From: Amanita rubescens
Lineage: Eukaryota; Basidiomycota; Agaricomycetes; Agaricales; Amanitaceae
NCBI GenBank assembly: GCA_015039365.1
Contig: WION01000038.1
Location: forward strand, 242,404-306,403
Reading direction: 5' to 3'
DNA length: 64,000 nucleotides
The notes below the pieces were generated by a model. That model did no database searches, was not told the DNA's origin, and saw only the letters and a program-made list of their open reading frames with translations. Below are positions 1 to 8,310 of this stretch, piece after piece (within the stretch, counting starts at the first letter, position 1; every line of letters starts with the position of its first letter). Position numbers and translations under genes: made by a program.

Positions 1-35
1 CATTCCATATGAAGGCCACCTACATCTCTGTGGAC

Positions 36-1381
36 CTATCGCCATTTGAATTTTCCTATGCCAATGTGCAGTTTGACAAAAATGCATACCCAGAAATGTG
101 GAAATTTTCCAAAAATTATGAGAATGACATGATGCCATGTCCAATTTTCATGTTTCAGAACATGTCTGAACAATGTCAAGGTCAGTAAGTGAGATTTTGA
201 ATGTGACCCTCACTGAAGTGCAGATTCAACACAAAGGTCAAGATTGTTCATCTGTGTTGAGACAAACAGCTGTTGTATGGTGTCATCATCTATTGCATCA
301 GCAGTTTTCTGAGTTAATTCAGCACAATTCTTCTCTGGTAAATCCATGTCTATGAAACAATATTACTCCCAATTTTTGGGAAGAAATCCTCATTCTTCTC
401 ACCTTCCAATTGCACATATGCCTTGGGAGGATATTTGGCATCCAAAACTTTAGGAAGATAAACTTTCTGAAAAGTGATTTCAGCATTTTCCCTGGCTCTC
501 TCCCACTTATCTTCATTATTTGCATCAGTCAAGTTGGTAAATTCAGTGGTTATTTGACCATCAAATTTGGTGAATATAACCACCAAAGGAACTGTAAAGG
601 AAATATTGCTAGTCAGTAAGTTGATTTTGTGGCAATTTAGCAATTGGAAAGGTAAACAATCTCTCCAAACCCAACAAGATGGTATACAAATTCATTAGGA
701 CTTACCTCTGCCTGTCCCTTTATTGAAGAATTCAAGCTCTGCAGATAGAATGGGACGAGGGCTATCCATGGGTATACAGTACCTGCAGAAAACCAGATCA
801 GACAGTATTGTAAAGGGATAAAGCAAGATACCAAATTGCATGCAGCTGATTCTTCAGCTCAGTTTCTGCAGACTTCTTTTCAATGAACTTCCAAGCAATC
901 TCCAATTCCTCCGTTGAACCAGCTTCAAAACCCCGAGAGTCATGGAAGATAAAGTTACTTCCAGGGTATGTAATTTGATGCTCAATATCATGCAGGCCTC
1001 TCTGTTATCATTGCATGTGAATGGGTACATCCATACATCATTATCTGACTCACTTCAATTGATGGCATCAAATGAATAACAGACTGTTCAAGCTTATTAC
1101 CTACAAGAAACAACAGTCAAGTCAAAGGGTGCACAAAATTCAGACTGACTTACCACCCTTGTCATATATGATGGACTTTGTCCCCTTTGCTACACCACAA
1201 ACCTTCTCAAGGATAGTTGTCTTGCCTGCATTAGCCCTCCCAATGATAAGGATGCGAAAATGTGGGCATAGATAGCGTTTCATGAGTATTTGAACATGTG
1301 TCTCATCTGCATCTGATATGTGTCAGTCAAGGATTAGCAATGCTGAGTCACATAAATTAATGTACCAGTTGTAGCTGCCAT
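36..1381 (-). CDS. P-loop GTPase (G-domain protein), copy 1
   Basis: Seven-exon gene encoding 290 residues. Exons on the minus strand are 1381-1366, 1312-1154, 997-832, 782-706, 591-403, 349-214 and 165-36. All junctions are GT-AG and the sum is 873 nt, exactly in frame. G1 is GRANAGKT (about residues 30-37), G3 is DSRG (about 78-81) and G4 is TKFD (about 147-150). This places it in the MMR_HSR1/AIG1-like GTPases that are multicopy in agaricomycetes; the cellular role is unknown. It has a 16-nt first exon. The C-terminal exon is hydrophobic and aromatic-rich and may be membrane-associated, or may reflect an alternative splice choice. A paralogue lies at 22213. The gene is strikingly poor in CpG although its reading frame is intact. 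The family call is firm; exon 1 and the last exon are less certain. Confidence 0.85.
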
Positions 1382-1859
1382 GACTGATGTTGTGCTAGGA
1401 TCAAGATCAGATTGTTTGATTGAGGGGGTGGTAAAAGGAAATGCTCACCAGAGATAATGGGAAAAAGCAGTGATAGTTGGGTCGTAAATGTGAAAAGAGT
1501 TGTGTACTGGACTTGATAGAGGTGGACTCAAGATTAAGATATCAGCCGGTGACAGCAGTATCATGTGGCTTGACCTACTCGTGTGTGAAGGGTGTAGGGC
1601 AGCGGGCGAGGCGAGATCAAAGAGATAACGGTGCGCCAGATGACCGTGGGACAGGCTCCAGCTGGTTAGAAAGGACGTGTTTGGTCAAAACTTGAGAGCG
1701 CGCAGAGCGATGCGAGTGTACTGTGTGGCACGGGTGCGAGCGAAATCGAATGGTGTGTGAACTTTGAAGGGTTGAGGAAGTATAAGTTCACGAGGCAGCA
1801 CTGACCCCAAGAACCGGGTTCAGCTCCCACTGGGCCCAATTTAGATAACTTCTCTATCC
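1382..1859. other. Upstream region of the GTPase gene, no gene seen
   Basis: This stretch precedes the minus-strand GTPase start codon and should contain its promoter. CpG returns to ordinary levels from about 1480. Reading frames here are short and unconvincing. The right end is the target site of the LINE insertion. Confidence 0.5.
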
Positions 1860-1872
1860 GGTAACATGGGTC
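1860..1872. repeat. 13-bp target-site duplication of the LINE, left copy
   Basis: GGTAACATGGGTC here is identical to 12212-12224. The two copies flank the LINE, with the A tail abutting this copy. Confidence 0.93.
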
Positions 1873-1891
1873 TTTTTTTTTTTTTTTTTTT
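1873..1891 (-). other. A tail of the LINE
   Basis: There are nineteen consecutive T on the plus strand, which is A19 on the element strand. The run lies directly against the 13-bp target duplication, as expected for target-primed reverse transcription. Confidence 0.9.
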
Positions 1892-2455
1892 GAATAGAAG
1901 GAGTGTATTGCCACATACACTACCGAGGTAAACTGGGAAAAAAGCCAACACTACTAGAGCGAGGAAAAAGAACCCGTAAGACATACTTATACTAACCACG
2001 TCATCGGCATAGGGCCGCATATAGTGTTTAACTAGTCCATCCCCAAACGCGACATAGTAGGGGAAGGAACGTTGAGCCTTGGAAGGAAAGGGGCCTATCG
2101 GTAGGAGTCAAGGCCTCCGTAGCGAGCCTCAAAGCGGGCGGCGTGTTTTGTTTGGTGACGTTGATCGCGCGTCTGGCGGACTTGCTTCAACCGTTTGGCT
2201 TGCAGGATGGCAAGCGCTTTGTCGTCGAATCTGGCGATGAAGAAGGGGCAGTCCCGAGAGATGGCGGGATGATGCCCACGGCAGTTGATACACTTGATGT
2301 CTTGCATGGAGGAGTCCTGTAGGACCGCTTGCTCGTGTACGGCGGAACTGTGACAGTTTGCGCATAGGGCACACCAAGGAAGGCGTGACGAACAGACGTG
2401 TGAAGTGTGGCCCCACCGAAGGCAGATGCCACACTGACGAGAGGCCTTGCGCAAG

Positions 2456-2460
2456 ACCCA
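2456..2460. repeat. 5-bp target-site duplication of gypsy, left copy
   Basis: ACCCA directly precedes the 5' LTR and recurs directly after the 3' LTR at 10946-10950. Confidence 0.95.
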
Positions 2461-2883
2461 TGTTACAAACGTACGTCATGGCCTGTCTTTTTTTTATCTT
2501 ATCATCCCTCCTATGCCGTTATTTGCATATGCGTTCCTTCCGGAACATTCATCGTTTATCATATGCCAATTACCTTTATCACATGTATGTTCGTTTTTCA
2601 CATGTTAACCGTTTCATTATCACATGCAACCGTTTTCATTATCACATGCATATATACTTACCATATTTGCGTATGTACTCTGTACTATATAAATCACGCA
2701 AATATACGACTAGACCTCAGTCTAGTTTTAACAGTCAAAATCTGTCTCGTTATCGTCTAAGTTCCCTTGAGGACTTATCCGATAACACTCTTATACTTTG
2801 AACGTTCTTAAGTGCCGGAACTCCCTTGAGGAACCTACGGTACCTGATAGGCTTGACTTATCAGTGAACGAACAAACGTAACA
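2461..2883 (+). repeat. 5' LTR
   Basis: The 423-bp LTR has TGTTAC...GTAACA ends. It holds a TATA box (2686-2693) and a 7-bp hairpin (ACTAGAC/GTCTAGT, 2709-2726) where transcription should begin. By eye it is identical to 10523-10945. Confidence 0.97.
2686..2730 (+). promoter_or_regulatory. LTR TATA box and inferred transcript start
   Basis: TATATAAA lies at 2686-2693. About 33 nt downstream, 2719-2730 (AGTCTAGTTTTA) is the exact reverse complement of the primer-binding site at 2885-2896. An RNA starting near 2719 would therefore carry a self-primer at its 5' end. The start site is inferred from TATA spacing and this match. Confidence 0.65.
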
Positions 2884-2884
2884 A

Positions 2885-2896
2885 TAAAACTAGACT
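2885..2896 (+). other. Primer-binding site of self-priming type
   Basis: TAAAACTAGACT begins two bases after the LTR and is perfectly complementary over 12 nt to 2719-2730. I do not recognise a tRNA 3' end complement, which normally starts TGG. Tf1/sushi-type retrotransposons prime minus-strand synthesis by folding back the first nucleotides of their own mRNA; the same mechanism is inferred here. Confidence 0.7.
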
Positions 2897-2944
2897 CCTC
2901 TCCGAGCACGATAGCTTTAACGCTCTCACCTCCCATCATTCACC

Positions 2945-4723
2945 ATTGCTCCACGACAATCTAAAAGTACCCCTCCGAATAACGCCAAACGAAACCCCCT
3001 TGACCATCTCTATTATCTCAACGAACATTCCATTCATTGGGATAAACGAGAAAACGGCTGGTGTTATACCGCTTCAGGAAAACCTGTACCAGGTCACCAG
3101 TTTTGGGTAAAACAAAAACTTGGAAGACCACCAAATCAATCCTTCCCGTTCGAAGGAGGATTATATCTAAACGAACGCAAACTTGCCTTTCACGAAGGAA
3201 GTAAACGTTGGTACGCCACTGAATCGGAAACAGGAGAAGAACCGTACTTTATTAGAGACGAATACTTTGAAGGAGAACCCTTCATAGGAGGAAAAGAGGA
3301 GTTAACACGAACTGCACTACAACGTTGGAAGAAAGCGAACGAACCAGAAACCTTAACCATTAGCCAAGAAACTCCCGTTGTATCACCGCACATTCATTAC
3401 AGAGAAAGCGCTGAACCGTCAGGAGAGTCCGATAAAGAAAACAATAAAGATTCCCCCTCTGAACAAGAGAAAGAAGAAGAATCCCAAGATAAACTAGAAT
3501 ACGCACCTGGAACCGAAGACATTGTTATACCCACAGTAGAACAACGAGTTGAAGACGAAATCTCAGCCCAACTCATCGCTTCCTTATCCCTTACAACCGA
3601 ATCTAAACTCGAAGCTACACGACCCGCACCATCACCCCCTGTCGTATTTCCATACTTGTTTACCCCACCAATCAATCCATTTCCTTCTAGAAAAGGAAAA
3701 GAACGAGATATGAGTGGATCAGGACCCCGGACCGAACCAAGGTCAGATCTACCGAAGATCAAACCTCCTAAACCGTTCGAAGGAGATCGAAAATATCTCA
3801 ATCCGTTTATAGCGAAAGCCGAATTATTCATGAAAATGAATAAAATGACAGATGCTCAAGATAAGATACAGTTCATTATGTATCATATTGATGGCAACGC
3901 TCAACAATGGCGCGACAACAAAATAACTGAATATGACGCCGAAACGACAAAATATGCCAACTATGACGCTTTTATTAAAGAACTGAAAGAAGATTGGGGA
4001 CAAGTAGACGAAGCAGGACTAGCCATGCACAGATTGCTCACATGGAGAAAACTCCCAAAGCAATCAATTAATCAATATATTGCGCGCGTCGATCGAGACA
4101 TCAATTTAGCCAAAATCACTGACGATACGACGAAATGTCATCTCCTAGTTTTAGGATTACCAAACACCTTACGAGAAAAACTACGACTAGGAGGTGCCCC
4201 GACAACCTATAAATCATTACGAACTCGTATCCTTGACATAGAAGTGGCGAACACCTTATTCTCCACTTTTGGCCAAGTAAAAGAGTTTGATGACAAAATG
4301 GAAGTCGACGAGGCTGTACTAGAATTAAACCGACAAGCGCGACAAATGCAGATTGCTGAAACCTCCATGGAATGGGTAAAAACCGCTGTATGCTATGGAT
4401 GCGGAAAAACAGGACATTTAATCTCGGACTGCCCTAATCCCAAAAAGAAACGACAAAACCTTGGGAATTCACGAGGAAGGGCAGCCCCTAGAGGACAATT
4501 TCGAGGAAAACCACGCGGCCGAAATAATAACCGCAACAAAGGGAAAGGAAAAGGAAAAAGAATCAGAGCGCTGAATGCGGATAGCGATGAAGACGACAGT
4601 GGCTCGTCAAGTGAAGAATCCAACAGTGAAAACGACGAAGACCAGAGAATCGCCGTCATACGAGAAATGGCGAAAACATTACCACGTAGCGCCCGCCGAA
4701 AATTGAACAAAAAGGGTTTTTAG
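2945..4723 (+). CDS. gag: Gag, with an upstream extension lacking any ATG
   Basis: The frame is open from 2921 to the TAG at 4721-4723, but the first ATG in any frame after the inferred transcript start (2719) is at 3710, which would give 337 residues. From there come a retrotransposon gag domain (about the first 200 residues), a CCHC knuckle CYGCGKTGHLISDC (about residues 228-241) and a basic Arg/Gly/Lys tail with an acidic stretch. The 263 codons upstream read like protein (Trp/Tyr/Glu/Lys-rich, then an acidic spacer) and are continuous with gag. I list ATT at 2945 (context TTCACC ATT G) as a candidate non-AUG start; this is inference. The alternative is initiation only at 3710 with a very long AUG-free leader. 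Confidence 0.8.
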   Translation: MAPRQSKSTPPNNAKRNPLDHLYYLNEHSIHWDKRENGWCYTASGKPVPGHQFWVKQKLGRPPNQSFPFEGGLYLNERKLAFHEGSKRWYATESETGEEPYFIRDEYFEGEPFIGGKEELTRTALQRWKKANEPETLTISQETPVVSPHIHYRESAEPSGESDKENNKDSPSEQEKEEESQDKLEYAPGTEDIVIPTVEQRVEDEISAQLIASLSLTTESKLEATRPAPSPPVVFPYLFTPPINPFPSRKGKERDMSGSGPRTEPRSDLPKIKPPKPFEGDRKYLNPFIAKAELFMKMNKMTDAQDKIQFIMYHIDGNAQQWRDNKITEYDAETTKYANYDAFIKELKEDWGQVDEAGLAMHRLLTWRKLPKQSINQYIARVDRDINLAKITDDTTKCHLLVLGLPNTLREKLRLGGAPTTYKSLRTRILDIEVANTLFSTFGQVKEFDDKMEVDEAVLELNRQARQMQIAETSMEWVKTAVCYGCGKTGHLISDCPNPKKKRQNLGNSRGRAAPRGQFRGKPRGRNNNRNKGKGKGKRIRALNADSDEDDSGSSSEESNSENDEDQRIAVIREMAKTLPRSARRKLNKKGF

Positions 4724-7700
4724 AACGAGACGACGATGAATCAGCGTCCGTCGTCTCTGAAGACGAACAACTATGTATAAATGGTGTAACAGTATCTTCT
4801 ATATCCAGAAATAAAATCACCATTCCCATTACCAAATGTTCGAATCTAAAAACCGCTGAAACCAAAGCCCTTATCGACTCAGGCGCACAAGGAAAATTCG
4901 TCGATAGCTCACTCGTCAATTGGAACGAAATCACTCGCTTAAAGAAACCCATCCCAGTGCGAAATGTGGACGGAACAAATAACAAGTCTGGAGATATACG
5001 GTATAAAATCCAGATAAGCTATAACATCGAAAACAACCGGTTTAAAGACTGGTTTTATGTCACACGACTAGGCGATCAACGACTGATACTAGGATTACCT
5101 TGGCTCCGAGAAATCAACCCCAGAATAGATTGGTCTGAAGGAACAGTTAGATTCCCCGACGAAAGGAAGATCGATCCGGAAGAAGAAACTACGTTTGATT
5201 ACGACGAAGAAACCGAAATGTACCTTCGGTATATCCAAAAAGAAGAAGAATTGAACGCAGATGAGGACGAAGATCTCGAGACTGATCACCTTTGGATCCA
5301 AGCGAAAACATCAGCGTCTCAAGCGCTCGCACATGAACACGAAGATAAATCTACGAAAGTAGAATTACCCCCTGAATATGACAAATGGAGAAGAGTTTTT
5401 GATAAACAGACGTCAGAACGATTTCCCATCTCACGACAATGGGATCATGCGATAGATCTGAAAGAAGGGTTTAAACCTAAAGTGGCGAAGAACTACCCGT
5501 TATCAATCCATGAAGAACAGCTAATGAATAAATGGGTCGACGAACAACTCAAAAAAGGTTATATTCGACCATCACAATCTCCGCAAGCGTCTCCTTTCTT
5601 TTACGTTGCAAAAAAAGAAAAAGGAGAGTTGAGACCCTGCCAAGATTACCGATACATCAATAGCTGGACGAAACGGAATGCCTATCCCCTTCCTTTAGTA
5701 TCCGACTTATTATTAAAACTAAGAAAAGCAAAATACTTCTCCAAGTTAGACCTCCGATGGGGTTATAATAATGTGCGAATAAAGAAAGGCGACGAATGGA
5801 AAGCCGCGTTCACGACGAACCGTGGTCTCTTCGAACCTACTGTAATGCTCTTTGGATTATGCAATTCACCGTCAACATTTCAAACAATGATGAACGAATA
5901 CTTCCGTGACATGATAGCCGAAGGATGGCTAGTCGTCTATATTGACGATATGTTGATATATGGAGCGAACGAGGAAGAAACGAGGGAGCGCACTAAGCAA
6001 GTCTTGCAACGGCTGAAAGAAAACGATCTGTTCCTGAAACTGGAAAAATGTAAATTCGTCGCCAAGGAAGTCGAATTCCTTGGGATGATCGTTAAAGAAG
6101 GAAAGATCATGATGGACCCCGTGAAACTCGCTGGAATCAGCAAATGGCCCGAACCGAAAACTGTTAAACAAATACGGTCATTTCTAGGGTTCGCGAACTT
6201 TTACAGGAAATTTATAGGAAATTACGCCGAAATAGTAGCTCCGCTCACGGAACTTACGAAGAAAACAGTTCCCTTCCGATGGGATGCAGAATGTCAGAAA
6301 GCATTTGACACGTTAAAGGAGAAATTCCTAGAAGAACCGGTTCTAGTTATGCCAGATCCAACGAAACCGTTTTTATTAGAGACCGATGCGTCAAACTGGG
6401 CGGTAGGAGCCGTCCTGAAACAACGGGGATCTGATGGAGAACTGCACCCATGCGGATTTATCAGTCATCGGTTAAGCGATACCGAACAAAGATATCAAGT
6501 ATACGATCGCGAGTTATTAGCAATAAAGAAAGCGTTTGAAACCTGGAGACACCTTCTTAAAGGAAGCCCACATACAATAATGATCCACTGTGATCATAAG
6601 AATTTATCATATTACAAACATCCACAAAAGATGACCGCCAGACAGTCACGCTGGTGGCAAGAAATCACAGAGTTTGATATCAAGTTGGAACACGTCCCTG
6701 GATCAAAACTTATTCAGGCAGACGCTTTATCGAGACGCCCTGACCATATTAACGAAGAAGAGACAAAAGCAAAAGAAATCCCACAAACCATGATCACTGA
6801 TGACATGGTTATCGCCGCAATCAATGTATCTTGGGCAGATAAAATCACTGAATTATTGCCACAAGACAAATTCGCTAAAGTTGTAATCGACGGTCTCAAA
6901 CACGGAAAACTACCCCTCCGATCAAAGTTTAATGACTGGAAGAACGATAACAACATCATTCGTTATCAAGGACGCGTTTATGTTCCTCAAAACGAAGAAT
7001 TACGAAACGAAATAATCAAGTCACATCACGACCCCGTAGTTATGGGTCACCCTGGACGATTAAAGACACTAGAGCTTATCCGCCGTGACTATTATTGGCC
7101 TGGAATGACAACGACCGTATCTAAATGGGTCGAAGGCTGTGCCTTATGTCAACAAATGAAGGTTAATACACATCCGATCACACCGGGTTTGATGCCTATT
7201 AAATCCCACGCCACACGCCCATTTGAACAAGTTTCAATGGACTTCATCACAGATCTGCCAATTATCGACGGTTTTGATTCTGTTTTGACCGTGGTCGATC
7301 AAGGCTTAACAAAGGGCGTAATATTCATACCATGCAAAAAATCTTTTACCGCTATGGATACCGCCAACTCTTACATTAACGATGTTTATAAACGATACGG
7401 GTTACCGACAACCCTCATTTCTGATAGAGGACCACAATTTACCTCTAAAGTTTTCGAAGAAATCTGCAAGATCTTCGGAATTAACCATAGAAAGTCGACC
7501 GCCTTTCACCCGCAAACTGACGGAGAATCGGAACGACTCAATCAGGAGCTAGAAACCTACCTCCGGTTATACTGCGTTGATCATCCAAAACAATGGAAAG
7601 ATCATCTGCCATTAGCAGAATTCGCGCACAATCAACGGATACATCAATCTACCAAGATGACGCCGTTTGAAATCATGTTTGGAATAGAGCCTGTGGCTAT

Positions 7701-8310
7701 CCCCACAGCATTCCCGCGAATCAACGTACCCGCCGCTGAAGACCGCTTCAAGGTCTTAACACAAATACGAGACGAAGCTCTCGCCGCACACGAATTAGCT
7801 AGACAGCTAATGACTCAACGTGTTAAAGGGAAATCTCCCGCATTTAAAGAAGGAGACTTGGTATGGCTAGACTCACGAAACCTGAAAACTGGACAAATAA
7901 GAAAATTCTCGCCTAGACGAGAAGGACCGTTCAAGATCGAAAAGATCTTAGGACCTGTCACCGCTAAACTCGAACTTCCCCCAAGATGGAAGATTCACCC
8001 CGTTTTTCATGTTTCACTCCTTACCCCTTATCATGAAAACGAAACACATGGTCCAAACTTTACTAGACCAACCCCAGACCTTATAGATAACAAAGAAGAA
8101 TACGAAATCGAGACGATTGTCTCGCACCGAAGAAAAGGAAACCAATGGCAATTTTTAGTCAAATGGAAAGGTTATCCGACATCTGACAATTCATGGGAAA
8201 CCGAGGAAAACTTAGAACACTCCGAGGAGACCTTAAACGAATATAAGGAACAACATGGAATTACAGCAATTGTCCCCACTACTCGTAAATCACGAAAACG
8301 CCGTTCTTGA
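4690..8310 (+). CDS. pol: Pol polyprotein: protease, RT, RNase H, integrase, chromodomain
   Basis: The frame opens at 4690 and is reached by -1 frameshifting at 4714-4720, giving about 1198 Pol residues after Gag. The protease motif DSGAQG starts at 4876. RT has YIDDM at 5938-5952, RNase H has a DASNW motif near 6385, and integrase has an HHCC zinc region near 7024-7150. The integrase catalytic triad is Asp 7240, Asp 7423 and Glu 7531, with 35 residues between the last two. A C-terminal chromodomain (about 8095-8250, with KWKGY and W.TEENL) marks a chromovirus and should tether integration to modified histones. No stop or frameshift was seen. The TGA at 8308-8310 lies inside the start of the third ORF. 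Confidence 0.96.
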   Translation, partial: RPPKIEQKGFLERDDDESASVVSEDEQLCINGVTVSSISRNKITIPITKCSNLKTAETKALIDSGAQGKFVDSSLVNWNEITRLKKPIPVRNVDGTNNKSGDIRYKIQISYNIENNRFKDWFYVTRLGDQRLILGLPWLREINPRIDWSEGTVRFPDERKIDPEEETTFDYDEETEMYLRYIQKEEELNADEDEDLETDHLWIQAKTSASQALAHEHEDKSTKVELPPEYDKWRRVFDKQTSERFPISRQWDHAIDLKEGFKPKVAKNYPLSIHEEQLMNKWVDEQLKKGYIRPSQSPQASPFFYVAKKEKGELRPCQDYRYINSWTKRNAYPLPLVSDLLLKLRKAKYFSKLDLRWGYNNVRIKKGDEWKAAFTTNRGLFEPTVMLFGLCNSPSTFQTMMNEYFRDMIAEGWLVVYIDDMLIYGANEEETRERTKQVLQRLKENDLFLKLEKCKFVAKEVEFLGMIVKEGKIMMDPVKLAGISKWPEPKTVKQIRSFLGFANFYRKFIGNYAEIVAPLTELTKKTVPFRWDAECQKAFDTLKEKFLEEPVLVMPDPTKPFLLETDASNWAVGAVLKQRGSDGELHPCGFISHRLSDTEQRYQVYDRELLAIKKAFETWRHLLKGSPHTIMIHCDHKNLSYYKHPQKMTARQSRWWQEITEFDIKLEHVPGSKLIQADALSRRPDHINEEETKAKEIPQTMITDDMVIAAINVSWADKITELLPQDKFAKVVIDGLKHGKLPLRSKFNDWKNDNNIIRYQGRVYVPQNEELRNEIIKSHHDPVVMGHPGRLKTLELIRRDYYWPGMTTTVSKWVEGCALCQQMKVNTHPITPGLMPIKSHATRPFEQVSMDFITDLPIIDGFDSVLTVVDQGLTKGVIFIPCKKSFTAMDTANSYINDVYKRYGLPTTLISDRGPQFTSKVFEEICKIFGINHRKSTAFHPQTDGESERLNQELETYLRLYCVDHPKQWKDHLPLAEFAHNQRIHQSTKMTPFEIMFGIEPVAIPTAFPRINVPAAEDRFKVLTQIRDEALAAHELARQLMTQRVKGKSPAFKEGDLVWLDSRNLKTGQIRKFSPRREGPFKIEKILGPVTAKLELPPRWKIHPVFHVSLLTPYHENETHGPNFTRPTPDLIDNKEEYEIETIVSHRRKGNQWQFLVKWKGYPTSDNSWETEENLEHSEETLNEYKEQHGITAIVPTTRKSRKRRS
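4714..4757 (+). promoter_or_regulatory. -1 ribosomal frameshift signal between gag and pol
   Basis: The heptamer GGGTTTT (4714-4720) fits X_XXY_YYZ in the gag frame (G GGT TTT) and is followed at once by the gag TAG. After a 6-nt spacer, GAGACGACG (4727-4735) pairs perfectly over 9 bp with CGTCGTCTC (4749-4757) around a 13-nt loop. Slipping back one base continues directly into the open pol frame (GGG TTT TTA GAA). Slippery site, spacer and stem match the standard architecture for programmed -1 frameshifting. Confidence 0.88.
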
